From Pyronema omphalodes (Eukaryota > Ascomycota > Pezizomycetes > Pezizales > Pyronemataceae), in contig JAJJXM010000224.1 of the NCBI GenBank assembly GCA_024516155.1, positions 1 to 11,453 of the forward strand: a DNA stretch of 11,453 nt, in the 5' to 3' direction. Below the pieces are notes generated by a model that was not told where the DNA came from, searched no databases, and saw only the letters and a program-made list of their open reading frames with translations. Position 1 is the first letter of the stretch. Each line of letters starts with the position of its first letter. A program made the translations under genes and the position numbers. Below are positions 1 through 9,606 of the stretch, in pieces.

Positions 1-40
1 TTCAAAAATTGATTTTTCAATATATGTACATTTGCGGTAG

Positions 41-478
41 GACGAAAAAGAGAAAGAAAAGAAAAAAAAAGAAAAGAAAAAAAAAGAAGAAAAGGAAAAA
101 AAAGCGAAAGAAAAAGTGAAAGAAAAAGCGAAAGAAAAAAGCGAAAAGAAAAGCGAAAGAAAAAAAGCGAAAAGAAAAAAGCAAAAGAAAGAAAGAAAAA
201 AGCGAAAGAAAAAAGAAGAAAAAAAGAAAAAAAAGACGAAAAAAAAAAGCGAAAGAAAAAAGAGAAAAAAAAAAAAAAAAAAGAAAAAGAAAAAAAAAGA
301 GAAGAAAAAGAGACAGAAAAAAAGAGACAGAAAAAAAAGAGACAGAAAAAAAGAGAAGAAAAAGAGAAAGAAAAAAGAAAGAAAAAAAAGAGAAAGAAAA
401 AGAGAAAGAAAAAGAGAAAGAAAAAAGAGAAAGAAAAAAGAGAAGAAAAAAGAGAAAGAAAAAGAAAGAAAAGAGCGC
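41..478 (+). repeat. Long GA-rich polypurine simple-sequence tract
   Basis: About 440 bases are almost entirely A and G on the plus strand, broken only by isolated C or T inside units such as AAAGCGAAAG, AAAGTG and GAGACAG. The tract changes composition along its length: GCG-containing units dominate roughly 100-260, then A-runs, then GAGACAG units around 310-350, then GAGAAAG units to about 470. A Lys/Glu/Arg-only reading frame through it (116-562) is a by-product of the base composition and is not a gene. Such mirror-like purine runs are known to be able to form triplex structures and to be unstable in length; whether this one does is inference. Confidence 0.9.
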
Positions 479-601
479 AAGACTAAGAAAATATACAACC
501 CACTGAGAATGTTTCCTCCAAGAGCTTCCCTCCAGCCCCCATCGACAATGTTTCTGGCCTGAAATGTTAGATAAGTTTCATTGTAGTTCAGAAAAAGCAG
601 C

Positions 602-743
602 GGGAAAAGTATGTTAATACGGGTGGAACTCACCTTTTTACCTGTTACTGTTCTGTTTCACATGCTACTGCTCGTCAGTTCATTGTTTTCAAGAAGAAGC
701 ATGGGGGAAAGCATGTTACCATAGGTAAAAACTCACCTTTTTT
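602..743. repeat. Imperfect direct repeat pair of about 38 bp
   Basis: A segment starting GGGAAAAGTATGTTA at 602 recurs as GGGAAAGCATGTTA at 705. Both copies run through a shared AACTCACCTTTTT block (627-639 and 730-742). The spacing is 102-103 bases, so one alignment gap is needed. The two copies could be a decayed tandem duplication or parts of an old element; nothing else in the flanks identifies them. Confidence 0.55.
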
Positions 744-1010
744 TTTAATACGGCAGTCGCATCAAGCAGTGGCTACAGGATTCAAAATGGACGGTGGAAT
801 CGTCTTATTTTATAGATGCCAACTGCAATGCGAGCGCCCTGCTACTTTCCCAAGCAGAATTGCGACGTCTGTAAGTGCAAGAAACATTTAGAATGCCATC
901 GACCTCAAAAACCGGTTTTCGGCCACTGCTCAGTTCCCACCTCGCTTCGTTGCAATCCCTATTGGTTACTGCGCGATCCGGGTAACCTGGTGTGATTGCG
1001 AAGGTTGCCG

Positions 1011-1032
1011 AGATGCATCAGAGATGCATCAG
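1011..1032. repeat. 11-bp tandem doublet AGATGCATCAG
   Basis: Two perfect adjacent copies of AGATGCATCAG occupy 1011-1021 and 1022-1032, followed by a degenerate start of a third copy (AGGTG). No function can be assigned. Confidence 0.8.
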
Positions 1033-1590
1033 AGGTGCTTCTAGTGCCAGGTTTTCGTTCGCGGTACAAAACCACCATTGGCCATCACACCCTGGTTCGC
1101 AGATCTTTTCCATTACAGGTTGTTACAGAACTGGAGATTATAATTATTTAGATTTAGCAACGTTAGCAGGCCCGACTGGCAGTCTGGCAGTCTGGCACCG
1201 TTGCCTTCTTTGAGTAATTCAGCCTGAATTCATTTCGTGCGGCCTGTGTCGGTTCTCTGTCTCTGTCCAGATCAACAAGTTATGGTGCATACGACCGAGT
1301 TGAGAATCCACCATTCATACATGATACGAGCAACAACAACAAAAAGAAGATGGCGTACGCGTCGATGGTCGTGGAGGTTGGCTGTTTCGCTGTCCCCGGC
1401 TGGCGTTGTGATGTGATGTTGATCATCGGCTTTGTGGAATTTAAGGGACAGTGATAGCCAGTCAATTGGAAAGCAAATCCACGGACTTTTTTTTCTGATT
1501 TCTATTTTTTCGAACGCTTCATTCTGAAGATAGAAAAAGAGCTTCAGGAGCTCATACCTTTACTTCCGATATGCCAATTATGGTCGTGTA

Positions 1591-1640
1591 GATTTCCTCG
1601 GATTTCCTCAGCTTTCATCGGATTTCATCAAGCTTTACTA
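1591..1640. repeat. Degenerate 20-bp tandem repeat
   Basis: The units GATTTCCTCAGCTTTCATCG (1601-1620) and GATTTCATCAAGCTTTACTA (1621-1640) are adjacent diverged copies, preceded by a half unit GATTTCCTCG at 1591-1600. The array lies outside any supported gene. Confidence 0.6.
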
Positions 1641-2075
1641 AATCTCATACTAAGCTTCTTTGGAATTTCGTAAAATTTCGCAATTCGGTTAGTTGCCGTA
1701 CGCACGGGGCCTGAAGATAGACAGCCTATCGATATCCCGCATTTTCCTTCAAACTTTCCCGGCTTCGATGATGATAGCCGAGTGCTTCCTGTGTGGTCTT
1801 TAGAGAGAAAATGGAAAAAGGGTGTGCTAAAGGACCTGGCACGAATTTCTCATGACCCTGAACTCTTTGCTTGGCCACACGTGTCTTTCACGGCTCAACC
1901 AGCCAGAGTTGTTCTCGTCAACGTTCCATAGCTGTTCAGAGGTCTTTCTAGACGAAGAATAAGCTCTCGCTTCAACGGCTAGTGTTGTGTGTCCTTGGCT
2001 TCTAATGGGGTCTGTAGAAGAAAACCATCTTTCTAGCGTCTCTTGAAGCATCTCAGTCCTGTTCTCAGTGTTCGC

Positions 2076-2115
2076 CATTATCCATTAATCCATTAATCCA
2101 TTATAATCCATTAAT
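2076..2115. repeat. CCATTAAT short tandem repeat
   Basis: The motif CCATTAAT or a close variant recurs four times with a period of 8-9 bases, with one interrupted unit (CCATTATAAT). This is an ordinary short tandem repeat about 0.7 kb upstream of the epimerase start. Confidence 0.75.
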
Positions 2116-2159
2116 CTGCGTCGCGCCCATCAACCGTCCTCCCGAGCGGCCTGGTGAAC

Positions 2160-2819
2160 CTTTAACTAACTATCCCTTTCCATTTCAGCAGGTCGTCCAT
2201 CCTTCTTCTCCCCCCAGTCTTGGAAAACAACAAACCCCTCCCTCCACCTCCACTTTCTTTTTATCCAGAAACCACCCCCTCTGTTGCTTCCCCTCCTCGC
2301 CAAACTCCCCCACCGCCGCCCTATACAGAAGTGCTATCCCTATCAATAATAGAACACAGTTCTCGCCTAAAGTTCTCTATTTTTCCCTGTCAGCGGACTT
2401 TCTTTTATCCTTTTCCTGTTCCCTACAAGCAAGCTCTGCAAAACATTATCACATCATCATTGTAATCGATACCCCAACACCCCAACACCCCGACGCCCTG
2501 TATCGAAAGTGCCACTCATACGTAAATCCGCACGTCGCACATTGCCTCTCACCGTATCTAAATTAACCCGACTGGACCTGACCTGCCTACCTGACAATCT
2601 TTACTAAACTTCCCTACCTACCAACTTGAAAAGGCGCCCCTGTTACTTAAGGACGGACCACCCGCAACCAGTCTTTCGATCGCGCGCCAGGTACCACGAC
2701 CACGACCACGAAGCAGAAGCACAAACCACAAATACCATAGAATAAACGACTTGTTATAACCAACGTTAATTACACAACTTTCACTCACTAAGCGTTTTCC
2801 GATTATACACACAACAATA
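2160..2819 (+). promoter_or_regulatory. Pyrimidine-rich upstream region and leader of the epimerase gene
   Basis: This interval is strongly C- and CT-rich on the plus strand, in contrast to the A-rich sequence just before the start codon. It contains an ACCCCAAC-type run at 2471-2499 and a CACGAC triplication at about 2694-2711. CT-rich promoters and leaders are common ahead of highly expressed fungal genes. I see no convincing TATA box. A TTTCAGCAG sequence near 2184-2192 could be the 3' end of a leader intron, but no donor can be fixed. A Pro-rich frame at 2220-2465 lacks an ATG and merely reflects the C-rich composition. Confidence 0.5.
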
Positions 2820-4637
<1,818 letters not shown>

Positions 4638-5094
4638 TTTATTTAATCCAGAGAGTCGGTTGTGACGTGATGATATATAAAAGATTTTTATTTATTATAC
4701 TTTGTTTGTTTGGGAGTTTTTTTTATACCTTGTTCTTTTTTATACTGTTTTTATTTTTTCTATTTATTTTTTTGTATTGGATATCCTGGATATACCATAC
4801 CATAGGGTAAGTTATCTTTTTCTTTTTTTTCGTTTTCAGGGGTATGATTTGATCTGGTAATGGTTGTATGTATGTGATTTGTTATGATGATGTATGTAAT
4901 GTTTGGAGCTGAAGATTTGTCGGTTAGGGGATTTGGGGATCTGGGGATTCGGGGATTGAATGTTTGAATGTTTGAATGTAGGGATTTTGGGATGCTTCTT
5001 TTTTTTTCATTTCTTTTTTTCAAGCTTTTGGATTGATTTGATATCAGATATCCTGCTATTGCTATTTTTTTTTACTGATAGTGCTTTCTTTTTT

Positions 5095-5132
<38 letters not shown>

Positions 5133-5349
5133 TTCTTTCTTTTTTTTTTGTTATGTAATAGATTATGGTTTTAGATTTTCTGAAGTGGCGTTTTATGTTT
5201 TATGTTTTATGTTTTTTGTGCCGTGGTACTTGGTGCTTGGTGCGTGGTGCTTGGTGCCGTGGTGCTTGGTGCCGTGGTGCTTAGTGATAGATATGTCGTG
5301 GTATAGAAGTGGTGATAGATACTTGGTGATAGATATGTGGTGCCCTGGT
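4638..5349. repeat. T-rich downstream region with stacked short tandem arrays
   Basis: The 3' flank of the epimerase is T-rich, with many homopolymer runs. It holds four GGGGATNN octamers (4927-4958), followed at once by AATGTTTG octamers (4959-4980). Further on are four ACTTTTT heptamers (5107-5134), three GTTTTAT heptamers (5190-5210) and a minisatellite with a 15-bp TGCCGTGGTGCTTGG unit (about 5219-5288). The last runs into GTGATAGATA-type repeats to about 5340. No gene is supported; the Phe-rich plus-strand frame (4960-5481) and the minus-strand frames are composition artefacts. The epimerase polyadenylation site probably lies in the first 100 bases, but no signal is clear. Confidence 0.8.
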
Positions 5350-6199
5350 AACCCCCCTTCTCTCCTGCTCCTCCTCCGTCATACGTCCTCCTCATCACTT
5401 CCTGCCATCTTCCGCTCCCTTGCTGAAAGGTGCGTTGGATATGTCTTTTACAGTGGCCCGATTTCGCGTTCAAGCATCTAATATCGATTAATGCCGTCCC
5501 ATCTCAGGTAGGTGCGCAGTGGGCTTTAAACGTTACAGTATGTGATTGGTACATTCTGTTGATTATGGGGAAGTGAATAAGTTTTATGCTTCACGTATTT
5601 GAGTTGCTAAGGGTTCAACAGCCCTGAGCTTTTAGATATCAGATCCAATTGGCACCTATTGCTTGAATTATATATACGAAACTCCGTGCAGAGGCTGTAT
5701 ATAATCGAAGGACGAATTTATCCACTGGAAAGAATACTGAGTTACTGATTTTCGCATTGTTCCAATAATCTGTGAATTACTTTTGCAATGGGGTTGGCAA
5801 TCCCAGTTCTGAACAGCAAACGAATTGAAATTATGGTTGAGACCGCGGTTGCTGGTGTTCAACCCTCAGAATATTTCCTGGCAGAGAATCTTAACAAAGC
5901 TACAAAAATTAACAAGACTCTTTAACTACCGATAATTGGCTCTATTGTTAATGCACATAATAAGACTTTTGATTCGTCCCCTGGGAGAAAATGCCGTCAC
6001 TGTATAGCTGAAACTAGGTATATGCACTCTTCACATATCACTGGGACGAAGATCACCAATAAAAGACCCGCGCTCATATTTCGCTGGAAAAGGGTCTCCG
6101 GATTTGGTGAATCTCCTATCTCGCTGGAATATGAATTCCCCCGACGTAGTTTGCACTCCAACATATGCGAATACAGTTGTCCTAGACCATGGTTCTTTG

Positions 6200-6207
6200 T
6201 ATAAATT
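6200..6207 (+). promoter_or_regulatory. TATA-like box
   Basis: TATAAATT lies 96 bases upstream of the ATG at 6296, and the interval between them is pyrimidine-rich. This resembles a fungal promoter and leader but could be chance in AT-rich DNA. Confidence 0.25.
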
Positions 6208-6295
6208 GGGCTTTATATCCTCTCATATTCCTCAAGCGTTACCCTACTACGAAAAACACCATTCTGACCAACAGGGATCGTCGATACTTTCTACA

Positions 6296-6430
6296 ATGCA
6301 ACATCCCTCCAAACCCGAATCCCTCCGAACTCTCAACCCTGTACTCTCCTCCGACGAGCAAACTGAAAATGCAGAATATTACTATGGCTACTGTCAATAC
6401 ATAGGGGATTACACCATCTGGTCCCGTTGA
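6296..6430 (+). CDS. Possible 44-residue ORF, unrecognised
   Basis: The frame begins MQHPSKPESLRTLNP and ends with CQYIGDYTIWSR before TGA. It is acidic and rich in Ser and Tyr, has no signal peptide or membrane segment, and matches no family I recognise. The frame is open further upstream to 6104, so the start is uncertain. It is reported only because of the TATA-like box and CT-rich leader before it; a random ORF is at least as likely. Confidence 0.15.
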   Translation: MQHPSKPESLRTLNPVLSSDEQTENAEYYYGYCQYIGDYTIWSR

Positions 6431-6569
6431 AGGTTGAAAGCCGCTGTCTTATTGATGATTGATTCCATTCTAATACTACTTATTCGGGCGTAGAGAAACG
6501 TGTATCATTCGCTCTTACTGCGAGGAACGTCGCAAAGCTCCGGTCTATTAGAAACTTCCCAAACTATTC

Positions 6570-6574
6570 TATGG
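6570..6574. repeat. Left target-site duplication TATGG
   Basis: This 5-bp sequence directly precedes the LTR start and is repeated exactly at 6795-6799 after the LTR end. Identity does not extend beyond five bases on the outer side of either copy. Confidence 0.85.
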
Positions 6575-6794
6575 TGTTGGAAGATTGCTGAGAAGAGGCA
6601 ATCCAGCTTGTCGGAACAAGCTCCTTGAGTTTGATCAAGACGAACCTTGAGGGGAACAAAGTGGGACACCACACGGGATGTGATAAGGAGGATGAGACCA
6701 ACCGACTTTTCTACTATATACAATGCTTCCTCTCTCTGTATTGTCATCATCATCTACAATAAAACCCGTCTGTCTCTCCCTGTCCTTTCTCACA
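6575..6794 (+). mobile_element. Solo LTR of a retrotransposon, probably Ty1/copia type (220 bp)
   Basis: The element starts TGTTGG and ends CTCACA, so it has the TG...CA ends of an LTR, and it is flanked by the perfect 5-bp duplication TATGG. Inside are a TATA-like CTATATA (6714-6720), a downstream pyrimidine-rich stretch and an AATAAA polyadenylation signal (6758-6763), in the order expected for U3-R-U5. No primer-binding site, gag-pol remnant or second LTR is present. The simplest history is insertion of a full element followed by LTR-LTR recombination. The copia assignment rests on the TGTTGG start, small size and 5-bp duplication and is inference. Orientation is taken from the TATA/AATAAA order. 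Confidence 0.85.
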
Positions 6795-6799
6795 TATGG
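6795..6799. repeat. Right target-site duplication TATGG
   Basis: This is an exact copy of the 5 bases at 6570-6574 and directly follows the terminal CA of the LTR. Confidence 0.85.
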
Positions 6800-8462
6800 A
6801 ATGTTGGATAACCCAAGGCGGAAAAAGATGAGGCTACAAGTTGGTATTTCCAGGAATAATGTATTAAACGTTTTAGGGGTACCAACCAGCGTATATTGAG
6901 GACTGTGGTCGAATATTGATGCGATACTTCAAACTTGAGCATTTTAGTAATTACAGATTGGTGAAGTTCACTGTCCATCATTGAAAAGGGTAATTAGGAT
7001 GATTTTACAATGTTATTACCCCACGCGATTAATGAAACATTTCCAATGGCCAAATTCCTGTAAAGTGACGGGTCTTAATTTTTGAAAGTGGTTTCTCGAC
7101 TTTATGATATGGATTCTCGAGTATACGGGTTTAATCTACAATTTTCTGTGTGCTTCAAAAACATTTGAGATGATGTTGTTATAAAGTCGCAACTTTTTTC
7201 TAAGTTCTCTAACGTACCTCTGAAATTTGATAATGAAGTCCTCTGAGAACGCTTCTAAATGCAGTTTCTTTTTAAAAATATCTGTAGGCGCCGAAAAAGT
7301 AATAGAGCGATGGGAAGTCCTCCAGTACTCAAAGTATTTCTTTACCATCATCTTTTTTTGATGACGAAAATGCTGTCATGAGAACTAGACCTTTAGGCCA
7401 GACCCAATTCGTTTCTCTCTATGTCCATTTTCGCCTGGTAGACACTAAAGATTCGCTGATACGTTTTCCAGCAGTTGAAAAGAATTTTAAGGAGTATATA
7501 TGCTTTTGAATTCAGAAATGAAGTATTGGACATATTGCGAAGTGTAATACTGTTCTTGGAAGTCACCATGATTAGATACTGCATATGTCTTCAGAGATCT
7601 AAGTATTTGCACAAAGAAATGCTTTAGGTATTAAGCACTTGTAGCGTGAAACATTTCTACCGTCTTCATAGCGCTTAAAAACTGTTGTCGCTTACAGAAC
7701 CGTTTAAAACATCTTCAAACCCACGGCCCCAGGATGTAGAAATCAATTAGAGTAGTAAGTGATATTTCATGATGGCATTCGGACTTATCATACAGTAATG
7801 ATTGAATATAGTCGTAATATTTTTCTTCGAGTGGTAGGGTTGTAATGGATATAGATACTATGACCTGAAAATTAGCAACCCAGGCGGTAATAGATAGTCT
7901 GAAGCCAGAACAAGGTAAACCAAGTCGTGGTGCCTTTACATTGTGTTTGACCCTTGTGTGATGTGTCGTAATTATCCCGGCTGGACACTCAGGGAATCCA
8001 GGGTGATATCCACCTCCAGTGGTCCCCATTAGTTGTTCAGAAATCAAGCATTCGGCAAACCATAAGCAAAGTTGTTGATGGGTTCCTCAAGCTTGTCCGT
8101 GTTGCAGTCACCCACATCATCATCATGAATAGCATAATAATGTGCTAATCTTGCAGTTCCTTGAAGAGACTATGTTGATACTGCAGAATCAGACACTGCA
8201 AGAAGCTGCTTTTATTGTTATGTTTCATCTGGTGATGATAATAATTATAATATGAACAAGTTACAGATGCTTGCTGTGAAATTTTCTCGTCTCACGCCAA
8301 AGATGTGCTTGCTTTTTGTGCAGAGATCGACGAGTGCACACTCACTGCCGAACAAAAATTGGGCTAATTCTTCCGCCTTTTTTCTGCTCGGAACAAGCGA
8401 CAGAGAAATTGGGAGGTAAAGCAGTATCAATTCTTTACTATGTGAGTATCGCGCGCGTTGTA
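6800..8462. other. AT-rich gene-poor stretch
   Basis: No gene family is recognisable. Minus-strand frames at 7715-8047 (110 codons), 7393-7584 and 7136-7351 are the longest. The last two lie in different frames and each contain a [KR]-x-x-F-x-x-W-[KR]-T-like segment (LFNCWKTYQR and KYFEYWRTSHR). This could mean a decayed minus-strand gene but is weak. There is no target-site-flanked element, no terminal inverted repeat pair and no RNA gene that I can see. Confidence 0.5.
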
Positions 8463-9047
8463 ATGAAAGTTATCGTGGGCTCGACACCATTTGGTCTCCA
8501 TGACAGGGAGCGACAGGGATTAAAATGGTATGACGTGATAGCTCGTAATTGGGATGTCCGCAACCACGTTAACCATATCTTAGTGCCACTAGCTTGGCCA
8601 TTCTTTGGCCAATCAAACATGTTTTTAGGTTGCACATTGGCGTGCCTTGACATGCAGTTTAACACTCTACTATGTACTCTTCGAATTGTTTCTGAATTTA
8701 ATCTTTTTGGGCGCAGTATGTACTTCAGAAGGTCAAATATAATGGTACGACCAAGACTATTTTTTTATTTTTTATTTCATTTTTTAATTTTTTTAATTCG
8801 CGTTGTCGTGCTTGAGGAGCAGCGTTTGTCGTGTTGTGGGATTATTTTCGTCGTGGGCGGCGCCGTCTTCCTTTCGCACACCACAGTTGGTACACTGACC
8901 ATCACTCCTGATACACATACCGAAATTCGTCACGTAGTGGACTACTCAACACACGCGAATCCAGCCGATCACAAAAAACTCCCTTGTACGGCACTGGCTA
9001 CTGCTTCTCCTGAATTGGTATATTTTCATGCTTTTCGCTGTCTATGA
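8463..9047 (+). CDS. Possible ORF of 194 residues, unrecognised
   Basis: This is the longest uninterrupted ATG-initiated frame outside the two genes; the frame is open back to 8316 without an earlier ATG. It includes a hydrophobic run LFFYFLFHFLIFLIRVVV, which comes from a T-rich tract at about 8758-8800. I recognise no domain, and the sequence does not resemble a conserved enzyme or a secreted protein. The hydrophobic stretch may be only a composition effect. Spurious origin is more likely than a real gene. Confidence 0.15.
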   Translation: MKVIVGSTPFGLHDRERQGLKWYDVIARNWDVRNHVNHILVPLAWPFFGQSNMFLGCTLACLDMQFNTLLCTLRIVSEFNLFGRSMYFRRSNIMVRPRLFFYFLFHFLIFLIRVVVLEEQRLSCCGIIFVVGGAVFLSHTTVGTLTITPDTHTEIRHVVDYSTHANPADHKKLPCTALATASPELVYFHAFRCL

Positions 9048-9606
9048 TTCATTTCATGCTGTTATCTTTCATCTGGACGGCAGTATTTCCGATTGTCCTA
9101 GTTTGTGGTTAATTCCAGTGTTTCACAGCCCGCCATCATATGATCTATGTTTAGAAGGAATACCAAACCGATTATTGCTCACGGACGTAACACCAGAGGC
9201 TTGTCGACGTAGAACCACGGGACAAAAGCAAAAGATGGGATGTATCATTGCAAGGCGAGTGGCTAGACATACTCTGTGAAAAACCCAGATATTGCTGTGA
9301 ATACCTGTCACAGGACTGATGGATTTCTGTGGTTGTCTCATATGATTGTTGCAACGAGAAAGCGTTCACTACAGTCGAGTTTTGCCGACAGCGTCAGATA
9401 TGATCTGCATGAACCGTGGCGCAGAGCCTCAGCAGAGATCAGAAATATTAGGCATGCGGGGTAGCGCCCGCGTTTTTAGGTTCTCTACCATCACATATTG
9501 TATTCTCGGTTGTTACCCAACTACCATCGTTTCTCGTTTATATCAGTGTTATCCATCTACGGTTGGTATTCCTGGTCCCACACATTGCCAACACTGCCGA
9601 CGAGTT
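9048..9606. other. Upstream region of the NLR gene
   Basis: No separate gene is recognised. The frame of the NLR is open back to 9346 with an in-frame ATG at 9400, so a longer N-terminus is formally possible. The sequence before 9607 lacks family resemblance, and the MDPLSITAAV start is the typical one. No obvious TATA box lies close to the start. Confidence 0.5.

Larger units (their letters stand above)
563..2159. other. Gene-free stretch with small repeats
   Basis: I find no recognisable gene here. The longest frames are 60-83 codons and show no known motif. One minus-strand frame (2078 to 1827, 83 codons, ATG start) has a protein-like composition but nothing identifies it. Local repeats include an imperfect direct repeat at 602-640 and 705-743, an 11-bp doublet at 1011-1032, a CTGGCAGT-type run at 1176-1197, a degenerate 20-bp repeat at 1591-1640 and a CCATTAAT run at about 2076-2115. 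No tRNA or rRNA signature was seen. Confidence 0.6.
5350..6574. other. Mostly non-coding stretch with two doubtful small ORFs
   Basis: I recognise no gene family here. A 45-codon frame starts with ATG at 5788 and stops at 5923-5925. Its composition is protein-like but it has no motif I can name. A second short ORF at 6296-6430 is listed separately because a TATA-like site precedes it. The remainder is AT-rich, shows no clear repeat and has no RNA-gene signature. Confidence 0.5.

Noticed and set aside
116..562. 148-codon Lys/Glu/Arg-rich plus-strand ORF
   Set aside because: It is the direct translation of a purine simple-sequence tract, which lacks stop codons simply through its base composition.
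2220..2465. Proline-rich 81-codon frame upstream of the epimerase
   Set aside because: It lacks an ATG start and only reflects C-rich promoter or leader sequence.
4960..5481. Phe/Leu-rich plus-strand ORF of 173 codons
   Set aside because: It has no family resemblance and is a product of T-runs and the tandem arrays.
6505..6753. 82-codon minus-strand ORF
   Set aside because: It overlaps most of the solo LTR in antisense and shows no motif.
6800..9600. Search for gag-pol or DNA-transposase remnants and terminal inverted repeats
   Set aside because: No motif of integrase, reverse transcriptase or transposase and no convincing inverted end pair was found by eye; the short palindrome TTGGCC...GGCCAA near 8595-8612 stands alone.
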